The translations under genes and the position numbers were made by a program. Shown here piece by piece: positions 1 to 5,890 of a stretch of DNA of 5,916 bases (position 1 is the first letter of the stretch; each line of letters starts with the position of its first letter). The stretch is from Desulfobacterales bacterium. GTDB taxonomy: Bacteria; Desulfobacterota; Desulfobacteria; Desulfobacterales; JAFDCJ01. The stretch is taken from positions 4,595,149 through 4,601,064 of the forward strand of contig CP070771.1 in the NCBI GenBank assembly GCA_020345785.1, read 5' to 3'. Under the pieces are notes generated by a model. The model saw only the letters and a list, made by a program, of their open reading frames with translations. It was not told where the DNA came from and did not search any database.

Positions 1-26
1 TTGATAAAACGGGATTTTAAAGACTC

Positions 27-60
27 GGGTTTCGGGCTACGGGTTGCGGGGGGATGGGGG
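27..60. repeat. G-rich 7-bp array with G-quadruplex motif
   Basis: GGG triplets start at 27, 34, 41 and 48, exactly 7 bp apart, with 4-nt spacers (TTTC, CTAC, TTGC). They are followed by a second G-run at 56-60. This satisfies the usual G3N1-7 quadruplex pattern on the + strand. Units resemble those at 5548-5593. Confidence 0.8.
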
Positions 61-108
61 CATTGGGCAGAGCGCATGGAGCATGGCGTATTGGGTAGAG
101 AGCAAGGT
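60..108. repeat. GCATRG-type 7-bp array, left
   Basis: Seven consecutive 7-bp units start at 60, 67, 74, 81, 88, 95 and 102 with no phase slip. All fit a loose GNAnnGN pattern; the clearest are GCATGGA (74) and GCATGGC (81). The same family recurs at 5772-5812 and 5891-5916. Confidence 0.8.
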
Positions 109-115
109 TTTGTGA

Positions 116-157
116 GGCGCACGGCTCACGGCCCACGGCGCAAGGTGCCGGGGGCGC
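116..157. repeat. GGCNCAC-type 7-bp array
   Basis: Units start at 116, 123, 130, 137, 144 and 151. The first three are GGCGCAC, GGCTCAC and GGCCCAC, differing only at the fourth base; later units decay. The sequence is unrelated to the two arrays to its left but has the same 7-bp period. Confidence 0.75.
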
Positions 158-197
158 GAAGCACGTCCGGGATTAATCCTTTTCCCCAGTCAACGTA

Positions 198-265
198 TCA
201 ACCAATCAACTTAATCAGCTATTCGACAAAGGAGACGATCCTAACGATCAAAACGAACCCAACCA
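198..265. repeat. Flanking direct repeat, left copy
   Basis: This 68-bp segment aligns in the same orientation with 5688-5754, with six mismatches and one single-base gap over its length. The most conserved core is AAGGAGACGATCCTAA (229-244), identical in the right copy. The two copies are about 5.49 kb apart and bracket both genes. Confidence 0.85.
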
Positions 266-282
266 TCAAAACGAACGTAACG
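247..282. repeat. 18-bp tandem duplication
   Basis: Two 18-bp units (247-264 and 265-282) share 15 of 18 bases, including the 12-base word ATCAAAACGAAC at 247 and 265. The second unit is missing from the right copy of the flanking repeat, so the duplication arose at this copy or was lost from the other. Confidence 0.7.
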
Positions 283-377
283 AAACTGACGCCATCCGCT
301 TTGGCCCATGCGAAAAACGTTCCACCTTCTCCTTTCAACGTAACTATCTGATAACATGTAGTATTTGAATATTTTTC

Positions 378-406
378 TTGCAAAAAAAGTGAATACCGCA
401 TAAAAT
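378..406 (+). promoter_or_regulatory. Candidate sigma70 promoter for the GGDEF-HEAT gene
   Basis: A -35-like TTGCAA (378-383) lies 17 bp from a -10-like TAAAAT (401-406), in an AT-rich stretch directly upstream of the gene. Matches to consensus are 4/6 and 5/6. The start of transcription would be near 413, giving a leader of about 64 nt. This is pattern matching only. Confidence 0.5.
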
Positions 407-417
407 TACTAGTAATT
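404..417. promoter_or_regulatory. Perfect 14-bp palindrome, candidate operator
   Basis: AATTACTAGTAATT is a perfect dyad. It overlaps the end of the predicted -10 element (401-406) and the expected transcription start, which is where a dimeric repressor would block initiation. No cognate regulator is encoded in the window. A chance AT-rich palindrome remains possible. Confidence 0.4.
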
Positions 418-423
418 CTTTAA

Positions 424-461
424 GCATCCGGGCGTGTCGTATCTGCCTGATGCCGTCAGAT
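424..461 (+). other. Leader region with two mutually exclusive small hairpins
   Basis: GCATC (424-428) can pair with GATGC (449-453), extended inward by GGGC (430-433) with GCCT (445-448) past one bulged base. Alternatively ATCTG (441-445) can pair with CAGAT (457-461). The two stems share bases, so only one can form. Both lie in the predicted 5' leader, just upstream of a start codon that lacks a Shine-Dalgarno. The stems are short and do not match a riboswitch class I know. Confidence 0.25.
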
Positions 462-476
462 CTTTAATCCAATACA

Positions 477-3400
477 ATGCAACAAAAAGAACTCACAAAT
501 CTGCTTGAATTTACAGGCAAAGATCCCACCAGGCTGGTCTTTGAGGATGAACTCACCAGTGTCTACAACCGGCGATTCCTCTTCCGGTTTTTTGAGTCCA
601 AGATATCATGGGAGAACCTGTCGAAAGATCCCCTGTCGCTGATTATGATGGATGTCGACAATTTCAAGGGCGTCAACGACTCATACGGGCACCAGGTCGG
701 TGACAAGGCACTGATTTGGGTGGCGGATATCCTGCGTGAGGTGGCCGGCGATGAGGGCCTTCCCATACGCTATGCCGGCGACGAATTCATGTTGCTGTTT
801 TTGCATTGCGACAAGCAAACGGCCCTCAAGCTGGGCAATCGTTTAATCAACAAAGTACGGTCGGAGCATTTCAAGTTCAACGGCAACAAAAAGGCATTGC
901 CGATTACCCTGAGCCTCGGGGTTGCCTCGGCCCCAGAGGATGCAAAGACCGGCAAAGGTCTGATACAGCAGGCGGACGTAGCCCTTTACTTTGCGAAAAG
1001 CAGCGGTCGGGACTGCCTGGTGAATGCCAGCGAAGTTGTGCAGGAAGCCGTTTTCGACAAAACCGCCATCAATCAGCTTGAAGACGTCAAATTGGTGGGC
1101 CGGGGACCCCAGCTTTCCCAGGTGAGCGAGGCCTTGACCAAATTCGGCCAAAAACAAAATCAGATGTTGATTGCCGAAGGCTCAGCCGGACTGGGCAAAA
1201 CCGAGTTTTTAGACACCGTGCGGCGCAGCCTGGCCAGAACCAAGGCCTGGCGCATAAAGGTCAGCGGTGATCCCCAGGAAATGTTTCGTCCCTATTACCT
1301 GATGACCAGCATCCTGGTTAACCTGCTAAACCACCGTGGGGACCAGGGAACAGCCATCATCAACAGCCTGGAAAAAAAACATCAGGTCTATATCGGCAAG
1401 ATCCTTCCGCAACTGGCCCCGGAGACGGCGCCTGCGGAAGATGAAGATGAAAGCACGAATCGCAAAGGCATTTTTAAAGCACTGGCGCATTTGTTCATTA
1501 AGGCAGCCGGTAATCGCCCGGTTTTCCTGTTTCTGGATGATTTGCATTCCGCTGACGAAGCATCCCTGATTCTGCTGCGTCAGCTGTTGTTGCTGAAAAA
1601 TTTTTCTCTTTTCATCTGTGGGGCTGCCGGAAGCATCCAGGAATCCGACCGCGCCGAGCACAAGATTCCCCTGCATCGTTTTTACGAAATCTATCAGGCG
1701 TCCCTCGACATCCGGAAGGTTATCCTTACGCCGTTGAGCGTTGCTGATATTACCAAACATATTCAGGGGTTATTCCCGAACATTAAACTGCACCCGGAGT
1801 TTGCTCAGGAGATTTTCCGCATCAGCCAGGGCAATCCGCTATTTATCAGTGAATTGCTGCGCAAACTGGTTCTTGATCGCAAAATCACCTTAGTGGGGCA
1901 ACAATGGACGATCGAACCGCTGGAAGAAGGTTATCTGCCCAAAACGCTGGAAGAAATTGTTTCCCATAAAATTGCCGCGCTGGATGAAGAAAGCCGCCTG
2001 ATTCTGGATCAGGTTTCGGCGCTTGGCGGGGATGTCTCCCTGAGCATGCTGGTGGGAAGTTCCGAACAGATGGAAACCAGGGTTTTGGAATTTATCGATC
2101 AGGCACGCGCCCAGGGGCTTATCAGCACCAATTTTCACCTCAATGACGAAATTATTACGATTCTGGGTAAGCAGGTCTTAGCCATTACATACGGTGCCAT
2201 CGAACCGGACCGTAAACACGAATTGCACGAACGCATCGGCAATTACCAAGAAACCCTCTATGAGCGGCAGTTGTTGCCGTCCGCGGCAACACTGGCATAC
2301 CATTTCAAGCGTTCGACCAATCAGCAAAAAGCCGTGCGATACGAAAAAATCCAGGCTATTGCCAACAACCGCAATTTTAACGGGCAGGAGGCCATTACCT
2401 ATACGGTTGAGGCACCCGGTGAGGGCACTGAAATCGATGTTCCCTTAAAGCCGGAAGATCTGAAACGGGTGCCCGAAATCATCCGGGATTTCATGGTGGC
2501 CGTGCGCAATTTCAAACTCTACCCGCCGGGCAGTAAATCAATTGAAAAGATCAATCGTCAGTTTAAGGCCTCCCTCGATCAAATTCTGGACGGCAACGAC
2601 ATCTTAAACATTGTGCAGGTAAAAAATTCCATTCTGATAAACGGTCAGAAAATCGATGTTTCCGAATATAAGCTGGTGATGGATACTTTTTTGAAGCTGC
2701 TCAACCGCGTGGAGCTGAAAGGCATCGCGTTTCACAGCGGCGTGACCGAGCCGGAGCTTGAAATCCTCCTGCAGACACTTGGCAAAACCGATAAAAAGAC
2801 ATTTGATGCCGGTTTCTGGGACCACTTTTCCGCGGAACATCAGATCAGCAACATTGAGTTAAAACAGGTACAATACGCCGTGAAAGTCCGGGCGGCTGCT
2901 GGTGCCGGGCAAAGCCCCGCAGGCGGCCCGGGCCAGACACCGACCGCTTCGGCACCGTCTGAGCAGTTGGCAACGCCGCTGGGCCCCCAGGAAATGAAAG
3001 CGATTCCGGAAATTCTGCGCAATCTGGTTGCCGCGGCGCGGGTCATAAAGCTCTATCCGATAAAAAGCAAGTCGGTTGCAAACACCATCTATAAACTGCT
3101 GGAGACGCTGCAGCGATTTTTTTCCACTCAGCGGGTTTTGGCTTTTTCGCGCGCCGGAGATGTCCTGTTGGTCAACGGTGAGAAGTTGATTACGTCCGGT
3201 ACTTCAGAGTTTCGAGGGCTCACCCAAAATTTTATGACACTGTTGGGTGAGATCGGCCTGGAAAGTCTCACATTTTTGGAAAGCATATCTGTACACCAGC
3301 TGGAAACATTTATCGGTGCCCTGGGCGATTCGTCTGAATTGGAAGTTAATGCGGACTACTGGAAGGTTCTGGCTGAAGAACAGGGCCTGTCCGCCATTCT

Positions 3401-4766
3401 ATTTGACCAGCAGCTGTATGAAATCCAAGTGGCGCATAGCCTGTCGGCCGGAGGGGGGCAAGCGCAAGCGGCCGGTGGTGAATCCCCGATGGCGATGCTC
3501 AGGGGCATCCGGGACGAACCCATTGCACCGGAGCGTTTTGAAAAATATCTGGATGAGCTGCCCGAAGAGGTCAATGATCTATTTCTGGACGGTAAGCCGG
3601 CTTTCGTCGAGCAGGCTGTCTATCGGGTATACCTGGGCCTGCAGGACCGTGAGCTTGTCATGCGCAACAAAGTCATAGAGGTCTGGCGGCGGGTCCTGGA
3701 TCGTTTGACGTTGGCCTATCAGCATGATTTTGCCAAAATTCTGGCCGATCCGCTTCTGACGGATTTCGGTAATGAAAAAGAACCCAAGATTCTGGTCGAG
3801 ATGGCTTCACTGTTAAGCCGTTTGGTTACGCTTTTCATTCAATTTGTTGAATATCCGCTGGCATCGCGCCTTCTCGGCCATCTTGACAAACGATTTCAGA
3901 AGTTCAAGCAAGCCAAAGATTCCAATGCCCAGTTGCTGGCGCGAAGTATGAATCGACAACTGGAACCCATGGCCCGGGAGCTTCTGGTAGAGGATCTCAA
4001 ATCCGCCGATCCTGAGCGGCAGCGCAATGCCGCTCAGCTTTTGGGCAGCCTAAAGCATGTGGCCGCGCCGATGCTGATGGAAATTATTCAGCGTGAAGAT
4101 AATTATCGCGCCCGTCAAATTGCCGTCATTTTGCTGGAAAAGCTGGGGCCCAAGACGGTAGAGCGTCTCAAGCGATTACTGGTGCTGGAAATCAGCGCGG
4201 AGGAGCGGACACGGATTCTGGAGGTAATCGATACCCTGACGTCGGATTTGAAAACCGAGCTGTTTCATTCCCTGGGGGATGAAGATCCTAACGTGCGGCG
4301 TGCCGCCTATCGGCTGGTGGAGCGCCTCAACGGCAGCCAGATCCTTGAATGGCTGCGTGAGTTTATGCAAAGCCAGAAGCCCGCCCTGGCTGCCAGCGCC
4401 GTCAAATGCCTGGGCAAACTCAAACCGCCGGATGTTGAAACCGAATTGATTGCACTGTTGAATTCCACCGACGATGATCAATTGCGTATTGCCTGCTGTC
4501 GGGCCCTGGGCCAGATTGCCAAGCCGGCCAGCATTGATTCGCTGTTTAAGCTGCTACTTCCCAAAAGGTCCTTTCTTTTTCGTAAAAATCATAACTCTCA
4601 GGTTCGGGCCGCCGCCGCCTTTGCGCTGGGACAAATCTCCCACCCCAAAGCCGCTGAGAGCCTCGCCAGATTTGTCGAAGACGATGATCCGCGAGTCCGT
4701 GAGATTGCGCTTAAAACGACGAACTCACCCGCATCTAAGCCCGGACAAGGCGAAATTGCATCATGA
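477..4766 (+). CDS. GGDEF diguanylate cyclase fused to STAND-like ATPase, two KLYP domains and HEAT repeats
   Basis: Predicted cytoplasmic signalling protein of 1429 residues; no signal peptide or membrane segment is visible. Residues 20-183 are a GGDEF domain: DELTSVYNRR at 24-33, D59/D61, F63-K64, N67, D76, AGDEF at 100-104, SLGVA at 146-150, and K174/R178 in the final motif. These match the metal, guanine and phosphate contacts of active cyclases, so c-di-GMP synthesis from GTP is likely. Residues 206-645 are an AAA_16/STAND-like module: VGR at 207-209, Walker A GSAGLGKT at 235-242, Walker B with D354-D355, QGNPLF at 451-456, a winged-helix-like part from 487, and a helical part ending near LAYHF at 606-610. 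Related KLYP domains fill about 657-805 and 835-987, separated by an Ala/Gly/Pro linker. Residues 1005-1168 are helical and unassigned; 1169-1425 hold 7-8 HEAT repeats. The start is fixed by an in-frame TAA at 465-467 and by the GGDEF N-terminus. No Shine-Dalgarno is evident. Domain calls are firm; the regulatory role is inferred. Confidence 0.96.
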   Translation: MQQKELTNLLEFTGKDPTRLVFEDELTSVYNRRFLFRFFESKISWENLSKDPLSLIMMDVDNFKGVNDSYGHQVGDKALIWVADILREVAGDEGLPIRYAGDEFMLLFLHCDKQTALKLGNRLINKVRSEHFKFNGNKKALPITLSLGVASAPEDAKTGKGLIQQADVALYFAKSSGRDCLVNASEVVQEAVFDKTAINQLEDVKLVGRGPQLSQVSEALTKFGQKQNQMLIAEGSAGLGKTEFLDTVRRSLARTKAWRIKVSGDPQEMFRPYYLMTSILVNLLNHRGDQGTAIINSLEKKHQVYIGKILPQLAPETAPAEDEDESTNRKGIFKALAHLFIKAAGNRPVFLFLDDLHSADEASLILLRQLLLLKNFSLFICGAAGSIQESDRAEHKIPLHRFYEIYQASLDIRKVILTPLSVADITKHIQGLFPNIKLHPEFAQEIFRISQGNPLFISELLRKLVLDRKITLVGQQWTIEPLEEGYLPKTLEEIVSHKIAALDEESRLILDQVSALGGDVSLSMLVGSSEQMETRVLEFIDQARAQGLISTNFHLNDEIITILGKQVLAITYGAIEPDRKHELHERIGNYQETLYERQLLPSAATLAYHFKRSTNQQKAVRYEKIQAIANNRNFNGQEAITYTVEAPGEGTEIDVPLKPEDLKRVPEIIRDFMVAVRNFKLYPPGSKSIEKINRQFKASLDQILDGNDILNIVQVKNSILINGQKIDVSEYKLVMDTFLKLLNRVELKGIAFHSGVTEPELEILLQTLGKTDKKTFDAGFWDHFSAEHQISNIELKQVQYAVKVRAAAGAGQSPAGGPGQTPTASAPSEQLATPLGPQEMKAIPEILRNLVAAARVIKLYPIKSKSVANTIYKLLETLQRFFSTQRVLAFSRAGDVLLVNGEKLITSGTSEFRGLTQNFMTLLGEIGLESLTFLESISVHQLETFIGALGDSSELEVNADYWKVLAEEQGLSAILFDQQLYEIQVAHSLSAGGGQAQAAGGESPMAMLRGIRDEPIAPERFEKYLDELPEEVNDLFLDGKPAFVEQAVYRVYLGLQDRELVMRNKVIEVWRRVLDRLTLAYQHDFAKILADPLLTDFGNEKEPKILVEMASLLSRLVTLFIQFVEYPLASRLLGHLDKRFQKFKQAKDSNAQLLARSMNRQLEPMARELLVEDLKSADPERQRNAAQLLGSLKHVAAPMLMEIIQREDNYRARQIAVILLEKLGPKTVERLKRLLVLEISAEERTRILEVIDTLTSDLKTELFHSLGDEDPNVRRAAYRLVERLNGSQILEWLREFMQSQKPALAASAVKCLGKLKPPDVETELIALLNSTDDDQLRIACCRALGQIAKPASIDSLFKLLLPKRSFLFRKNHNSQVRAAAAFALGQISHPKAAESLARFVEDDDPRVREIALKTTNSPASKPGQGEIAS
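2445..3431 (+). repeat. Internal duplication: two diverged KLYP domains in the large protein
   Basis: Residues 657-805 and 835-985 are homologous. Both begin with K-x-x-PEI-x-R-x(4)-A-x-R, then KLYP at 680-683 and 858-861 (178 residues apart), then SKS at 686-688 and 864-866. Each continues with a predicted beta segment ending in a (I/V)NG-x-K motif, an L-rich helical part, and a final Q-x-x-Y segment. A low-complexity Ala/Gly/Pro linker (806-834) joins them, and a similar Gly/Ala/Gln stretch (988-1003) follows the second. I recall comparable LYP-containing segments in HEAT proteins of delta-type proteobacteria, but I cannot name a Pfam family. The function is unknown; sensing or dimerisation is a guess. 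Confidence 0.8.
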
Positions 4767-4820
4767 ATGATGGTGGATGTCGCTCGCATAGCGCACACGT
4801 CGCGCGCACACCGCACAATC

Positions 4821-4849
4821 GGTGGCGCTGCGGGGGCACTTGCGCCGCC
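4821..4849. other. GC-rich hairpin in the convergent intergenic gap
   Basis: GGTGGCGC (4821-4828) pairs with GCGCCGCC (4842-4849) over 8 bp, with one G-T wobble and a 13-nt loop. It lies 55 bp after the stop of the large gene. No T-run follows on either strand, so it is not a textbook intrinsic terminator. It could still stabilise the 3' end of the transcript or aid termination between the convergent genes. Confidence 0.4.
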
Positions 4850-4865
4850 TGTTGCTCCGCCATTA

Positions 4866-4900
4866 TTAAAGGAAAGGGACTGAGGGAAAGAATTCCTTAA
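4866..4900. terminator. Weak inverted repeat between the convergent genes
   Basis: AAGGAA (4869-4874) pairs with TTCCTT (4893-4898), extendable with TTAA on both sides past one bulged A; the loop is 18 nt. AT-rich sequence follows on the + strand but there is no proper T-run. It is the only other dyad placed where a terminator would be expected. Confidence 0.2.
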
Positions 4901-4930
4901 ATATTCAATATTCAATCGAAAATATTCAAT
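4901..4930. repeat. ATATTCA 7-bp array
   Basis: ATATTCA occurs at 4901, 4908 and 4922, with a diverged unit ATCGAAA at 4915, all in one 7-bp phase. It ends next to the stop codon of the TPR gene and lies in the convergent gap. Confidence 0.75.
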
Positions 4931-4932
4931 AG

Positions 4933-5394
4933 CTAGGCTGCCTTCTTTTCATCTATTAGCAAGGCCACCCTCAGCGACGTCAGGTGGTCGACCATCTCCA
5001 GATTTTCCATTTCTTCCCGGTCATCAACTTCTTTATCCAGCACTGAATTCAGGCAGCGATATGCTGCCGACAGGTCCGGGTCGATTTCAATCGCACGGTC
5101 AAAATCGCGGTAGGCCCTTGCAATATCTCCCGCCTTTTCATAAGCCAGCCCGCGCAGGTGGAAGGATCTTGCATAGTCGGGCTTCAGCTTTATGGCACGG
5201 GTAAAGTCGGATATTGCCTTTTTTATTTTATTTGTTTTCAGATATGCCGCACCACGACTCGAATAAACCAGAGCAAATTTACGATCGTGCTTGAGCGCCT
5301 GGGAGAAGAGTTTAATGCTGGTTTTAAAATCCTCCTTGGTATAGGCTGCCACACCGTCACCAAATAGTTTTATCGCCATATAGTTGTCGGACAT
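4933..5394 (-). CDS. Three-repeat TPR protein
   Basis: Small soluble protein of 153 residues, probably a cytoplasmic protein-protein adaptor. Three contiguous 34-residue TPR units are visible at 7-40, 41-74 and 75-108. They carry canonical positions such as G48-x-A-Y, A60 and A67-I-K-L-K-P, then G82-L-A-Y, A94 and A101-I-E-I-D-P. The first unit is more degenerate. Residues 109-153 are a charged, Glu/Asp-rich helical tail that probably caps the solenoid. No signal peptide, membrane segment or catalytic domain is present. The start is supported by AAGGA six bases upstream of the ATG and by a good promoter further up. The gene converges on the GGDEF-HEAT gene with 166 bp between stop codons, so it is transcribed separately. 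TPRs bind many partners, so a role with the neighbour cannot be claimed from sequence alone. Confidence 0.95.
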   Translation of the reverse strand: MSDNYMAIKLFGDGVAAYTKEDFKTSIKLFSQALKHDRKFALVYSSRGAAYLKTNKIKKAISDFTRAIKLKPDYARSFHLRGLAYEKAGDIARAYRDFDRAIEIDPDLSAAYRCLNSVLDKEVDDREEMENLEMVDHLTSLRVALLIDEKKAA

Positions 5395-5400
5395 TCGTCT

Positions 5401-5405
5401 TCCTT
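5401..5405 (-). promoter_or_regulatory. Shine-Dalgarno of the TPR gene
   Basis: On the - strand AAGGA sits six bases upstream of the ATG at 5394-5392. It supports this start over the internal Met6 codon and contrasts with the large gene, which has no such site. Confidence 0.75.
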
Positions 5406-5494
5406 TGTAATTTTATCCTTTTTTTTTGGCATCTGTAGCTCTCAAGAAGCCAATCCATCTTGGGACTTTTTAAATGCAATGGTGTTTGATTTAG

Positions 5495-5523
5495 AATGTA
5501 GTCATCCGGTTTGTCTTTGTCAA
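5495..5523 (-). promoter_or_regulatory. Sigma70-type promoter for the TPR gene
   Basis: Read on the - strand, a perfect TTGACA (5518-5523) is followed after 17 bp by TACATT (5495-5500, 4/6 to consensus). Transcription would begin near 5488, leaving a leader of roughly 90 nt before the ATG at 5394. The perfect -35 and ideal spacing make this the best promoter in the window. Confidence 0.6.
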
Positions 5524-5547
5524 TAAATACGGAGTGTTGGAGATTGC

Positions 5548-5593
5548 GGGGTGCGCGGTACGGGGTACGGGTTGCGAGGTGCGGGGTGCGGGC
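5548..5593. repeat. G-rich 7-bp array, right
   Basis: Six full units start at 5548, 5555, 5562, 5569, 5576 and 5583, with a partial at 5590 and no phase slip. The consensus is GGGGTRC, for example GGGGTGC (5548 and 5583) and GGGGTAC (5562). It shares GGGTTGC (5569) with the left array (41). Loop lengths are less favourable for a quadruplex than at 27-60. Confidence 0.85.
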
Positions 5594-5595
5594 TT

Positions 5596-5638
5596 TGACG
5601 AAATGACGAATGTCGAGTGACGAATGTCGAATGAAGGA
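5596..5638. repeat. TGWCGAA 7-bp array
   Basis: TGACGAA occurs at 5596, 5604 and 5618, TGTCGAG at 5611, TGTCGAA at 5625, and a diverged unit at 5632. One extra base (5603) follows the first unit; after it the phase is a perfect 7 bp. It abuts the G-rich array on its left. Confidence 0.8.
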
Positions 5639-5687
5639 ATTCTATCTTTAATATAGATTTTAAAATAGGTATTTCGGAATTTCCCAA

Positions 5688-5754
5688 TCAACCAATCGAC
5701 TTAATCAACTATTCAACTAAGGAGACGATCCTAAGATCAAAACCAACACAACCA
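5688..5754. repeat. Flanking direct repeat, right copy
   Basis: Second copy of the 68-bp element at 198-265, lacking the C at 245. Its left half has an 8-bp period (units near AWTCAACT at 5687, 5695, 5703 and 5711), as does the left copy (197, 205, 213 and 221). Neither copy carries terminal inverted repeats or a transposase. Confidence 0.85.
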
Positions 5755-5771
5755 CGGACAGAGAAAGGAGG

Positions 5772-5812
5772 GCATAGAGCATGGAGCATAGCGCATAGCG
5801 TAGAAAGCAGGA
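5772..5812. repeat. GCATRG-type 7-bp array, right
   Basis: Units start at 5772 (GCATAGA), 5779 (GCATGGA), 5786 and 5793 (both GCATAGC), then decay at 5800 and 5807. It follows the right copy of the 68-bp element after a short gap, whereas the left array of this family precedes the left copy. Confidence 0.8.
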
Positions 5813-5821
5813 AATGGCTCC

Positions 5822-5869
5822 GAGCTTTAGCCTCCCGGCTTTCCAGCTTCCCAGCCTGCCAGCTGGTAG
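5822..5869. repeat. GCTTCCCA-type 8-bp array
   Basis: Units of 8 bp start at 5830, 5838, 5846, 5854 and 5862, with a possible decayed one at 5822. The clearest are GCTTTCCA (5838), GCTTCCCA (5846) and GCCTGCCA (5854). This family and the AWTCAACT block have period 8 rather than 7. Confidence 0.7.
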
Positions 5870-5890
5870 TTGAGGGTTGCGGGGAAATGC

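Noticed and set aside
1..351. 116-residue + strand open frame running in from the window edge
   Set aside because: It runs through three 7-bp arrays and the 68-bp element. The translation is low-complexity with no domain, and no Shine-Dalgarno or start context is seen.
219..401. 60-residue - strand frame ending in a hydrophobic stretch, possible small membrane protein
   Set aside because: No Shine-Dalgarno precedes the ATG, and its start overlaps the predicted -10 of the large gene. The hydrophobic part comes from the 18-bp tandem repeat, and the equivalent region of the right copy does not keep the frame.
4763..4900. 45-codon + strand frame whose ATG overlaps the large gene's stop by four bases (ATGA), with several cysteines
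   Set aside because: The overlap looks like translational coupling, but the frame crosses the GC-rich hairpin, its cysteines form no recognisable motif, and no clear ribosome site is present. Most likely chance.
4598..4915. 105-residue - strand frame antisense to the HEAT end and the gap
   Set aside because: It is a shadow of the HEAT coding region joined to intergenic sequence, with no domain and no start signals.
5426..5453. Inverted repeat TTGGC/GCCAA in the TPR leader, considered as a terminator
   Set aside because: The stem is only 5 bp with an 18-nt loop, and no T-run follows it in either transcription direction.
5641..5657. Small AT-rich inverted repeat TCTAT/ATAGA
   Set aside because: Five A/T-rich pairs in an AT-rich stretch are expected by chance, and no gene end lies nearby.
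5491..5691. 66-residue - strand frame
   Set aside because: It consists of translated TGWCGAA and G-rich heptamers, and its end overlaps the TPR promoter.
198..5754. Composite transposon or IS-bounded element
   Set aside because: The bounding repeats are 68 bp with no transposase, no terminal inverted repeats and no visible target-site duplication.
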